A stretch of DNA of 35,267 nucleotides from Porphyromonas cangingivalis (lineage in GTDB: Bacteria; Bacteroidota; Bacteroidia; Bacteroidales; Paludibacteraceae). The DNA lies in NCBI GenBank assembly GCA_945902955.1, contig CAMDNO010000023.1, positions 1 through 35,267 of the forward strand, in the 5' to 3' direction. The stretch's first letter is position 1, and every line of letters starts with the position of its first letter. A program made the translations under genes and the position numbers. The notes under the pieces are model-generated. The model did not search any database. It saw only the letters and a program-made list of their open reading frames with translations, and was not told the DNA's origin. Of the stretch, positions 25,407-31,945 are shown in pieces.

Positions 25407-25460
25407 ACTATAAACTATTTACTGTAAACTATAAACTTGTTATACTGCAAACTATATACT
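25407..25460 (-). repeat. AT-rich spacer repeats (AGTTTATAGT / TTTGCAG type)
   Basis: ACTATAAACT occurs at 25408-25417 and at 25428-25437, followed by CTGCAAACTATA. Read on the minus strand, these are the same words as in the 7429-7456 repeat. It runs from the NUDIX stop into the gap before the TPR gene. Confidence 0.6.
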
Positions 25461-25973
25461 TCTTCTTATAAACTTCTCGATAGCTTTTTTTATAGAGTCC
25501 AAACCAAATTCAGCCGGATTTAATTCGTTTTTAGCTATAAATTCAAAACCCGCAACGTCGTCGGCTGCTATTAGTTGTTCGTAATTTTTCAATTTACATT
25601 CGAAAAACAAATCCAAGGTTGGAATTGTCAAACCACTGTACAAGTAATTATTTGGGAGTGAAAACAAGTATTTAACGCTGGTTGTATCAGCATCGAGTTC
25701 TTCTTTCAGTTCGCGTATTATTGCTTCCTCGGCCGTTTCACTATTGTCGACAAACCCACCCGGAAGGTCAAAAGTACCTTTTGCAGGTTCTTTGGCTCGT
25801 TTGCATACCAATAATCTACCTTCGTCGTTGGTAATAAAAGCCGCTACAGCAGCCGATGCATTCATATAAAAAGTAAACCCGCAATTATGGCAATGTTTCG
25901 ACTTTTCGTTATTTTCTGCAAAATTATCAGAGCCACAATGCGGGCAATTATTAAAGAATGGAATGAAATTCAT
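25452..25973 (-). CDS. NUDIX hydrolase with N-terminal zinc ribbon
   Basis: The protein cleaves nucleoside diphosphates linked to another moiety; its substrate is unknown. The N-terminal zinc ribbon has C10-x2-C13 and C28-x2-C31 (CPHCGSDNF, HCHNCGF). The NUDIX box starts at G73 with FVDNSE, then TAEEAII, R87-E88-L89 and E91-E92. The usual glycine near the end of the box is Asp94 here, while the catalytic Glu residues remain. I start at the ATG ending at 25973 (173 residues): a longer frame to 26018 would include the promoter -7 element TATCTTTG (25996-26003). The architecture resembles NudC-like and other zinc-ribbon NUDIX enzymes. It lies between lipA and the TPR gene, all on the same strand but with separate promoters. 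Confidence 0.92.
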   Translation of the reverse strand: MNFIPFFNNCPHCGSDNFAENNEKSKHCHNCGFTFYMNASAAVAAFITNDEGRLLVCKRAKEPAKGTFDLPGGFVDNSETAEEAIIRELKEELDADTTSVKYLFSLPNNYLYSGLTIPTLDLFFECKLKNYEQLIAADDVAGFEFIAKNELNPAEFGLDSIKKAIEKFIRRSI

Positions 25974-25995
25974 AAGCGTATAATTATCTTTAGTA

Positions 25996-26003
25996 CAAAG
26001 ATA
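25996..26003 (-). promoter_or_regulatory. Promoter -7 element for the NUDIX gene
   Basis: The minus strand reads TATCTTTG, exactly TAnnTTTG, 22 bases before the chosen ATG. A TTG lies 22 bases further upstream, slightly more than the ideal spacing. The element would be inside the coding region if the longer upstream start were used. Confidence 0.55.
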
Positions 26004-26123
26004 CAATTTTTGTTCCAAACTGTTTCAACCCAAATACCAACAACTTATTACTTCATCAACTTAACGAGTTTAATCGGTTTTTGTTGTAGGTAAATCCATT
26101 TAGATACCTAATTAATAGATTTT

Positions 26124-26966
26124 TCAGACATGATTTTCGGCATGGTACGAAGAGCGTACAAAAGGCCCACTTTCGCATTGACGAAAACCTTTTTCTAAGG
26201 CAATTTTTTTGTATTCGGCAAACTTATCAGGATGGATATATTCACTCACTTGTGCATGTTTTCGCGAAGGTTGCATGTATTGACCTATGGTTAAAACCTG
26301 GCAATTGTGGCTGATGGCATCGTCCATTAATTGCAAAACCTCTTCCTCTGTTTCGCCTAAGCCAAGCATAATGCCTGTTTTAGCCACAATGCCTTTTGAA
26401 GCAATGTATTCCAACACTTTAAGACTTGTATCGTATTTTGCTTTTGTGCGAATAAGCGGCGTAATGCGACGAACAGTTTCCAAATTATGCGAAATGATAT
26501 TTGGCTTTTCGTTTATAACATAATCTATTAATTCCGTTTTGCCATCAAAATCTGGAATGAGTACTTCAATTGTAGTTTCGGGATTCAATCTTTTGATTTC
26601 CGAAATTGTAGCCGCCCAATGTGCAGCGCCACCATCGGGCAAATCGTCGCGATCGACTGATGTGATAACTGCATGACGCAACTTCATCAATTGGATTGAT
26701 TTAGCAACATTAGTAGGTTCGTTTTTATCCAATGGCATCGGTCTACCTGTTTTAGTATTGCAAAATTTGCAAGCTCGTGTACAAATATCGCCACCAATCA
26801 TTAGTGTTGCTGTACCTCTACTCCAGCATTCGCTCTGATTTGGACAGCGACCACTGCTACAAATTGTGTGTAATCCATGTTCTTTGAGAACGGTGCTAAC
26901 ATGTGAATACGACGATTCACTATATATTTTTGTGCGTAACCAGTCTGGTTTTCGTATAAATTCCAT
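26124..26966 (-). CDS. lipA: Lipoyl synthase
   Basis: This radical-SAM enzyme inserts two sulphur atoms into octanoyl groups on carrier proteins to make lipoyl cofactors. The auxiliary iron-sulphur cluster ligands are C36, C41 and C47 (CSSGRCPNQSEC), and the radical-SAM cluster ligands are C62, C66 and C69 (CTRACKFC). The C-terminal R-S-S-Y motif (VRSSYHAENH) also contacts the auxiliary cluster. Its 280 residues are normal for the family. SAM is its cosubstrate, supplied by metK in the same window. The octanoyltransferase lipB is not nearby. The leader of about 90 bases carries a hairpin (27011-27039). Confidence 0.97.
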   Translation of the reverse strand: MEFIRKPDWLRTKIYSESSYSHVSTVLKEHGLHTICSSGRCPNQSECWSRGTATLMIGGDICTRACKFCNTKTGRPMPLDKNEPTNVAKSIQLMKLRHAVITSVDRDDLPDGGAAHWAATISEIKRLNPETTIEVLIPDFDGKTELIDYVINEKPNIISHNLETVRRITPLIRTKAKYDTSLKVLEYIASKGIVAKTGIMLGLGETEEEVLQLMDDAISHNCQVLTIGQYMQPSRKHAQVSEYIHPDKFAEYKKIALEKGFRQCESGPFVRSSYHAENHV

Positions 26967-27010
26967 ATTGTTTTAAATTGATTTGTATTTTTATATGCAA
27001 TGGATTATTT

Positions 27011-27039
27011 GAACAACTAAAAACGATTAATAGTTGTTC
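27011..27039 (-). promoter_or_regulatory. Hairpin in the lipA leader
   Basis: GAACAACTA (27011-27019) and TAGTTGTTC (27031-27039) pair over nine bases around an 11-base loop. It lies 45-73 bases before the lipA start, downstream of its -7 element and therefore in the leader RNA. No T-tract follows, so attenuation is not indicated. Confidence 0.55.
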
Positions 27040-27060
27040 GACTATAAAAATTATTTAATG

Positions 27061-27068
27061 CAAAGATA
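27061..27068 (-). promoter_or_regulatory. Promoter -7 element for lipA
   Basis: The minus strand reads TATCTTTG followed by C, an exact TAnnTTTG, 94 bases before the lipA start. A TTTG is 24 bases upstream, longer than ideal. Confidence 0.5.
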
Positions 27069-27334
27069 CTATTTCCAACTTATTTCTTAAAACAAAGAAA
27101 CAAACCTCCAAATTCACAAACTACTCATATCCAGTATTTTTGTGCAATATGAAAATATTTAAAACTTATTATTTATAACTTTTTACGGATTATTTGTTTT
27201 AAATAATCGCAAATTCTTTCTATTTCTAACAGTACAATTATTTATATATTATTTTACTTGCAATTTGTATTTTGACAAAAATATTTCAATAAAAAATATT
27301 ACGGAAAAATTTCTTTAATTAAAAATAAATGCAT

Positions 27335-27342
27335 TACTTTTG
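27335..27342 (+). promoter_or_regulatory. Promoter -7 element for the carboxyltransferase gene
   Basis: TACTTTTG fits TAnnTTTG, 51 bases before the ATG. The expected -33 position falls on the ATTTCTTTAATTAA half-site rather than on a TTG, as if the promoter needed or answered to a regulator. Confidence 0.5.
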
Positions 27343-27347
27343 CAGCG

Positions 27348-27371
27348 AATTAAAGAAATATTTCTTTAATT
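27348..27371. promoter_or_regulatory. 24-bp perfect palindrome, candidate operator
   Basis: AATTAAAGAAAT is followed directly by its reverse complement ATTTCTTTAATT. It begins five bases after the -7 element, so it covers the likely transcription start. A matching half, ATTTCTTTAATTAA, is at 27309-27322 over the -33 region. This arrangement is what a repressor or dual regulator site would look like; no regulator gene is adjacent. Confidence 0.7.
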
Positions 27372-27393
27372 AAACAATAAAATGTAGAAACAA

Positions 27394-29160
27394 ATGGAAG
27401 CTAAAAGAGAAATTAAATTCAGTCTTGTTTACAGAGACATGTGGCAAGCATCGGGCAAATACGTTCCCCGCAAAGATCAATTAGAAAAAATTGCACCCGT
27501 ATTGATTGAAATGGGTTGTTTCGCACGTATCGAAACAAATGGAGGCGCTTCGGAACAAGTCAATTTATTATTTGGCGAAAATCCGAATGATGCCGTACGC
27601 ACATTTACAAAGCCATTTAATGATGCTGGAATTCAGACACACATGCTCGACAGAGGATTGAATGGACTTCGAATGAATCCCGTTCCGGCTGATGTACGTG
27701 AGTTGATGTATAAAGTAAAAAAAGCACAGGGCGTTGATATTACACGCATTTTTTGTGGATTAAATGATGTTCGAAACATTATTCCAAGTATTCAATATGC
27801 AAAAGCTGCCGGAATGATTGCTCAAGCTACATTGTGTATCACATTTTCTGAAATTCATACTGCTGAGTATTATATAAATATGTCCGAAGAGTTAATTCAG
27901 GCAGGCGCCGACGAAATTTGTTTGAAAGATATGGCTGGAATTGGTCGCCCGGATATGTTGGGAAAAATTGTAAAAGCAATAAAAACTGAGCACCCAGAAA
28001 TTATCGTTCAATATCATGGACATTCGGGACCGGGCTTGTCGATGGCTTCGATGCTCGAAGTGGCCAAAGCAGGTGTCGACTATATAGATGTAGCAATGGA
28101 GCCGCTTTCGTGGGGAATGGTGCACCCTGATGTTATTTCCGTGCAAGCCATGCTCAAAGATGCTGGATTTATTGTACCCGAAATAAATATGAGTGCTTAT
28201 ATGGAAGCTCGCCGATTAACACAAAGCTTTATCGACGACTTCTTGGGATATTTTATGGACGATAGAAATAAATTAATGTCTTCACTTTTAGTAGGTTGTG
28301 GTTTGCCAGGTGGCATGATGGGCTCGTTGATGGCTGATTTGAAAGGTGTTCATTCTAATATTAATAGTTTTCTAAAAGAAAAAGGCAGAAAAGAATTATC
28401 TACCGACAACCTACTTGTAATGCTTTTCGACGAAGTGAAATATATATGGCCAAAACTTGGTTATCCACCATTGGTAACTCCTTTTAGCCAATATGTTAAA
28501 AATATAGCATTACTTAATGTCATGTTTTTAATAAAAGACCAAGCTCGCTGGACAATGATTGACAAAAACTCGTGGGATATGATTTTGGGTAAAGCAGGAA
28601 AGCTGCCCGGAAAACTTGATGACGAAATTATAGCATTAGCAAAAAAGAATAAATACGAATTTTACGAAGGTAATCCACAGGATAATTATCCAAACGAATT
28701 GGATAAATTTATAGCCGAAATGGAAGAAAAGGGTTGGAGTCGTGGCAAAGATGATGAAGAACTTTTTGAATTTGCGATGCACGAGAAACAATATCGCGAC
28801 TTTAAATCGGGCGAAGCTAAGAAGCGATTTGATGTAGAGTTGGAAGCAGCCATTAAAGAAAAATACACCAAACACAGTATTGAAATACCAAACATCAGAT
28901 TGCTTAAATACCCTAATGCTGAGCCAATTGTTGCACCATCAACAGGGCGTGTAATTTGGGAACTCGACTACAACGAAGGTTCGAAAGAACCCGTTTATGG
29001 AAAACTTTTTAGAGAATTAGATCCCGTTTGTACAATTCAAACGCGCTACGGTATTGAACAGATTGGTAGTTTCTGTACGGGTCGATTGGTTGGAATTGAA
29101 AAAAAACAGGGTGAAATTGTTCGTAAAGGTGAAATAATTGCATTTATAGAGCAAAAATAA
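27394..29160 (+). CDS. Oxaloacetate decarboxylase/pyruvate carboxylase-like carboxyltransferase with degenerate carrier domain
   Basis: The first 300 residues form an HMGL-like TIM barrel: R14-D15-M-W-Q18, the lysine stretch CLKDMAGI with K178, and the metal ligands H208-G-H210 (canonical HTHD). A conserved carboxyltransferase C-domain follows (PGGMMGSLMADL, YPPLVTPFSQYVKN, EGNPQDNYP). The last 75 residues look like a biotinyl/lipoyl carrier fold (APSTGRVIWEL, later FCTGRLVGIEKKQGEIVRKGE). However, where AMKM should be the sequence is T550-R-Y-G, so there is no lysine to biotinylate. Bacteroidetes have many such homologues of unclear reaction; oxaloacetate or a related keto acid is likely. 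There is no adjacent membrane decarboxylase subunit or biotin carboxylase. It probably acts with a separate carrier, or no longer as a biotin enzyme. Confidence 0.85.
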   Translation: MEAKREIKFSLVYRDMWQASGKYVPRKDQLEKIAPVLIEMGCFARIETNGGASEQVNLLFGENPNDAVRTFTKPFNDAGIQTHMLDRGLNGLRMNPVPADVRELMYKVKKAQGVDITRIFCGLNDVRNIIPSIQYAKAAGMIAQATLCITFSEIHTAEYYINMSEELIQAGADEICLKDMAGIGRPDMLGKIVKAIKTEHPEIIVQYHGHSGPGLSMASMLEVAKAGVDYIDVAMEPLSWGMVHPDVISVQAMLKDAGFIVPEINMSAYMEARRLTQSFIDDFLGYFMDDRNKLMSSLLVGCGLPGGMMGSLMADLKGVHSNINSFLKEKGRKELSTDNLLVMLFDEVKYIWPKLGYPPLVTPFSQYVKNIALLNVMFLIKDQARWTMIDKNSWDMILGKAGKLPGKLDDEIIALAKKNKYEFYEGNPQDNYPNELDKFIAEMEEKGWSRGKDDEELFEFAMHEKQYRDFKSGEAKKRFDVELEAAIKEKYTKHSIEIPNIRLLKYPNAEPIVAPSTGRVIWELDYNEGSKEPVYGKLFRELDPVCTIQTRYGIEQIGSFCTGRLVGIEKKQGEIVRKGEIIAFIEQK

Positions 29161-29182
29161 AACTCTAAATTTGTACTAATTA

Positions 29183-29227
29183 GCGGCTGTATCAAAAGTA
29201 AAATTCCTTTTGATGCAGCCGCCTTTT
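29183..29227 (+). terminator. Terminator after the carboxyltransferase gene
   Basis: A 16-bp stem with one G-U pair joins GCGGCTGTATCAAAAG (29183-29198) and 29207-29222, loop of eight bases. The tail CTTTTA is short. It begins 23 bases after the stop. Its 3' arm also holds the -33 element of the next promoter. Confidence 0.8.
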
Positions 29228-29239
29228 ATCGTACCTTTG
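29209..29239 (+). promoter_or_regulatory. Promoter for the U32 peptidase-family gene
   Basis: TTTG (29209-29212), 19 bases, then TACCTTTG (29232-29239) is a full match to the Bacteroidetes consensus, the best in this window. The -33 TTTG lies in the terminator's 3' arm. The start codon is 29 bases after the -7 element. Confidence 0.75.
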
Positions 29240-29267
29240 TCAATATTATTCAAAAAAAAAATGTTTA

Positions 29268-31136
29268 ATGGAAACTGATAAATTAATTTTTACGGAATTA
29301 TTATCACCAGCCAAGAATTTAGAATGTGGATTGGCTGCTATCAATCATGGCGCAGATGCAGTGTATATTGGAGCTTCGCAATTTGGAGCACGCGCTGCTG
29401 CTGGCAACTCAATCGAAGACATTGAAAAACTTGCAAACTATGCACATCGTTTCCGTTCAAAAGTTTTTGTAGCATTAAATACTATTCTAACCGACAACCA
29501 GTTAGCCGATGCCGAACTATTAATACAGCAAATTTATAATGCCGGTGCCGACGCACTCATAGTACAAGATATGGGTATTTTGAAAATGAACCTCCCTCCT
29601 ATCCCACTACATGCTAGTACGCAAACTGACAATAGAACAGCCGAAAAAGTAAAATTTTTGGAACAAACAGGATTTTCGCGCGTGGTATTGGCTCGCGAGC
29701 TTACTTTACAACAAATTGCCGACATAAAATCGCAAACAAATGTGGAACTCGAAGCATTTGTTCACGGTGCGTTGTGTGTTAGTTATAGCGGACAATGCTA
29801 CATGAGTCAAGCAATGTGTGGACGAAGCGCCAATCGAGGACAGTGTGCGCAATACTGCCGGCTGCCTTATCAATTAATTGACGCTGAAGATAATATTTTG
29901 GTTAAAAACAAGCATTTACTCTCACTCAAAGATTTAGATTTATCGGAACATCTCGAAGAAATGATTCAAGCCGGTGTAAGGTCTTTCAAAATTGAAGGAA
30001 GGCTGAAAGAGGTTGATTATGTGAAAAATATTACAGCTTATTATCGAAAAAAACTAGATAGAATTCTGGATGGAAATAAAAATTTAAATAAATCTTCAGT
30101 TGGCAAAACGTCATTCTTTTTTGAACCTAACCCCGAAAAAAGTTTTCGACGCAACTCAACGGATTATTTTCTAAACGGACGTCATGCAGCTATTTTTCAA
30201 GCAGAAACGCCAAAATCATTGGGCGAACCAATAGGAAAAGTTAGCTATATTGGCCGTAATTTTTTTGAATTGCATATCGATAAAATACTAAATAATGGTG
30301 ATGGACTTTGTTTTATCAACAAACAGGGCGATTTAACTGGTTTTAGAGTGAATAGAGTAGAAACTACCTCGCACAATGGAAAGCAGTGGGGTGAGTTTTC
30401 AAAATCACAAATTTACCCTGCCGATATGCCCCGCATGGAAATTGGCGCATTTCTGTACAGAAATCAAGACCAAGCCTTTGATAAAATTATAAATAGCAAA
30501 ACAGCTGAACGTAAAATACTTGTTAATCTGATTTTTAAAGAGAATAAAAATGGTTTTGAATTACAAATTAGGGATGAAGAAGGTATTTCGATAAACTACG
30601 AAATATATGTAGAAAAACAACCCGCACAAAAACCCGAAGCCGTTGTCGAAAACATTAAAAATCAGCTTTCGAAACTAGGAAATACCATTTATGAAGCTCA
30701 AAGTATCGACATTCAATTAGAAACACCATGGTTTTTTCCCACTTCAAAACTAAGCGATTGGCGAAGAATAGCTATTGAAAAATTGGATGAGAAACGTGAT
30801 GCGATGTATCAGCGCGAATTGCCTGCTATTGCACAAAATATAAATTTCCCCACCCAAAAACTTAGCTATCTGGGAAACGTTACAAATAAATTAGCCGAAA
30901 CCTTTTACCGTGAACATGGCGTTACCGATATTCAAGCAGGCTTCGAAATTAAGGCAGAAGAGGGCGTAACACTCATGTTTACAAAACATTGTATAAAATA
31001 CGAAATGGGATGGTGCCCTCGCGAAGGCAAAAAATCAGAGTTAAAAGAACCTCTCTTTTTAAAAAACAACGACCAACGATATAAATTGACATTCGACTGC
31101 AAAAAGTGTGAGATGCAAATTTCACTCGAAAAATAA
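29268..31136 (+). CDS. U32 peptidase-family protein, RlhA-like
   Basis: The 622-residue protein belongs to the U32 family, members of which hydroxylate RNA (RlhA on 23S rRNA, TrhP on tRNA) rather than cut peptides. The U32 signature is EAFVHGALCVSYSGQCYMS, then MCGRSANRGQCAQYCRLPY. The N-terminal barrel opens with ELLSPAKNLECGLAAINHGADAVYIG. The C-terminal part carries more cysteines (KHCIKYEMGWCP, DCKKCEM) that could hold an iron-sulphur cluster. The length and the C-terminal extension fit RlhA more than the shorter TrhP. Which RNA it acts on cannot be decided here. An out-of-frame ATG six bases earlier stops after five codons, so ATG 29268 is used. It has its own strong promoter. Confidence 0.88.
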   Translation: METDKLIFTELLSPAKNLECGLAAINHGADAVYIGASQFGARAAAGNSIEDIEKLANYAHRFRSKVFVALNTILTDNQLADAELLIQQIYNAGADALIVQDMGILKMNLPPIPLHASTQTDNRTAEKVKFLEQTGFSRVVLARELTLQQIADIKSQTNVELEAFVHGALCVSYSGQCYMSQAMCGRSANRGQCAQYCRLPYQLIDAEDNILVKNKHLLSLKDLDLSEHLEEMIQAGVRSFKIEGRLKEVDYVKNITAYYRKKLDRILDGNKNLNKSSVGKTSFFFEPNPEKSFRRNSTDYFLNGRHAAIFQAETPKSLGEPIGKVSYIGRNFFELHIDKILNNGDGLCFINKQGDLTGFRVNRVETTSHNGKQWGEFSKSQIYPADMPRMEIGAFLYRNQDQAFDKIINSKTAERKILVNLIFKENKNGFELQIRDEEGISINYEIYVEKQPAQKPEAVVENIKNQLSKLGNTIYEAQSIDIQLETPWFFPTSKLSDWRRIAIEKLDEKRDAMYQRELPAIAQNINFPTQKLSYLGNVTNKLAETFYREHGVTDIQAGFEIKAEEGVTLMFTKHCIKYEMGWCPREGKKSELKEPLFLKNNDQRYKLTFDCKKCEMQISLEK

Positions 31137-31152
31137 ACAAGAAATCAAAAAA

Positions 31153-31170
31153 TTGTCATATTTTTGTAAC
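31153..31170 (+). promoter_or_regulatory. Pho-box-like direct repeat before the two-component genes
   Basis: TTGTCAT (31153-31159), four bases, then TTGTAAC (31164-31170) has the 7+4+7 layout of an E. coli Pho box, with two mismatches between the copies. It lies 68 bases before the response regulator start. It also overlaps a TATTTTTG word, so it could be chance or a promoter instead. Confidence 0.3.
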
Positions 31171-31202
31171 AGTTATTACATGTCATAGAAATAACAATGT
31201 AG

Positions 31203-31210
31203 TTACTTTG
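31203..31210 (+). promoter_or_regulatory. Weak promoter -7 element for the response regulator gene
   Basis: TTACTTTG differs from TAnnTTTG at one base and is identical to the element before the acyl-CoA synthetase. It lies 28 bases before the ATG. No TTG is at the usual upstream distance. Confidence 0.4.
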
Positions 31211-31238
31211 TCGCATAAATTAAAAAAATCAACTCATT

Positions 31239-31928
31239 ATGAAGCAGTATCGAATTTTAGTAGTCGACGACGAAGAAGATTTATGCGAAATCCTCCAGTT
31301 TAACTTGGAATCAGATGGATTTACAGTAGATGTAGCCTATTCAGCTGAAGAAGCTTTGAAAAAAGATTTAACAATTTATAATTTACTGTTGTTAGACGTG
31401 ATGATGGGCGAAACCTCGGGTTTTAAAATGGCGCGTATTGTACGCGAAAATCCACTAACGGCTACTATACCTATTATATTTCTGACTGCCAAAGACACAG
31501 AAAACGATAAATTAACTGGATTTACCATTGGAGCCGATGATTACATTTCGAAACCATTTTCTATTCGCGAAGTGGTAGCACGAGTAAAAGCTTTACTTCG
31601 CAGAATAAACATCAATAAACAACCTGAAAGTGCTTCCGAAGACCTAAGCTACCTGGGACTTACCATGCAACTTAAGAACAAAAAAGTGATGCTTAATGGC
31701 AAAGAAATAGCTTTTACAAAAAAAGAATTTGAAATACTCAAATTATTTTTAGAAAACCGCAACCGTGTTTTTACACGCGACGAAATGCTTACGCGAGTTT
31801 GGTCTGATGAAGTTATTGTACTCGACCGTACTATCGATGTGAATATTACTCGTTTACGCAAAAAAATTGGTGATTATGGAAAAAATATCGTAACTCGCTT
31901 AGGATATGGCTATTGCTTCGAAGAATAA
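31239..31928 (+). CDS. OmpR/PhoB-family response regulator
   Basis: The 229-residue protein has an N-terminal receiver domain (about 1-120) with acidic residues D10-D11, phosphoacceptor D53 in LLLLDVMMG, and the conserved lysine in YISKPFS. A C-terminal winged-helix DNA-binding domain spans about 135-229 and includes FTKKEFEILKLFLENRNRVFTRDEML, VDVNITRLRKKIG and a closing GYGYCFEE. It is a transcription regulator switched on by the histidine kinase encoded 17 bases downstream. The sequence resembles PhoB-type regulators of Bacteroidetes more than RprY, from memory. The signal is unknown; phosphate is a possibility because of the Pho-box-like repeat upstream. Confidence 0.93.
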   Translation: MKQYRILVVDDEEDLCEILQFNLESDGFTVDVAYSAEEALKKDLTIYNLLLLDVMMGETSGFKMARIVRENPLTATIPIIFLTAKDTENDKLTGFTIGADDYISKPFSIREVVARVKALLRRININKQPESASEDLSYLGLTMQLKNKKVMLNGKEIAFTKKEFEILKLFLENRNRVFTRDEMLTRVWSDEVIVLDRTIDVNITRLRKKIGDYGKNIVTRLGYGYCFEE

Positions 31929-31945
31929 AATGAAATTTAGTTCTA

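Larger units (their letters stand above)
26967..27393. other. Long AT-rich intergenic region between lipA and the carboxyltransferase gene
   Basis: These 427 bases separate divergent genes. They hold the lipA leader hairpin (27011-27039), the lipA -7 element (27061-27068), a plus-strand TATTTTTG (27135-27142) with no gene behind it, the carboxyltransferase -7 element (27335-27342) and the 24-bp palindrome (27348-27371) with its half-site (27309-27322). The rest is very AT-rich and I see no further structure. Confidence 0.7.

Noticed and set aside
27135-27180. Promoter-like TATTTTTG followed by an ATG
   Set aside because: The ATG frame stops after nine codons and no other gene follows; in such AT-rich DNA the word can occur by chance.
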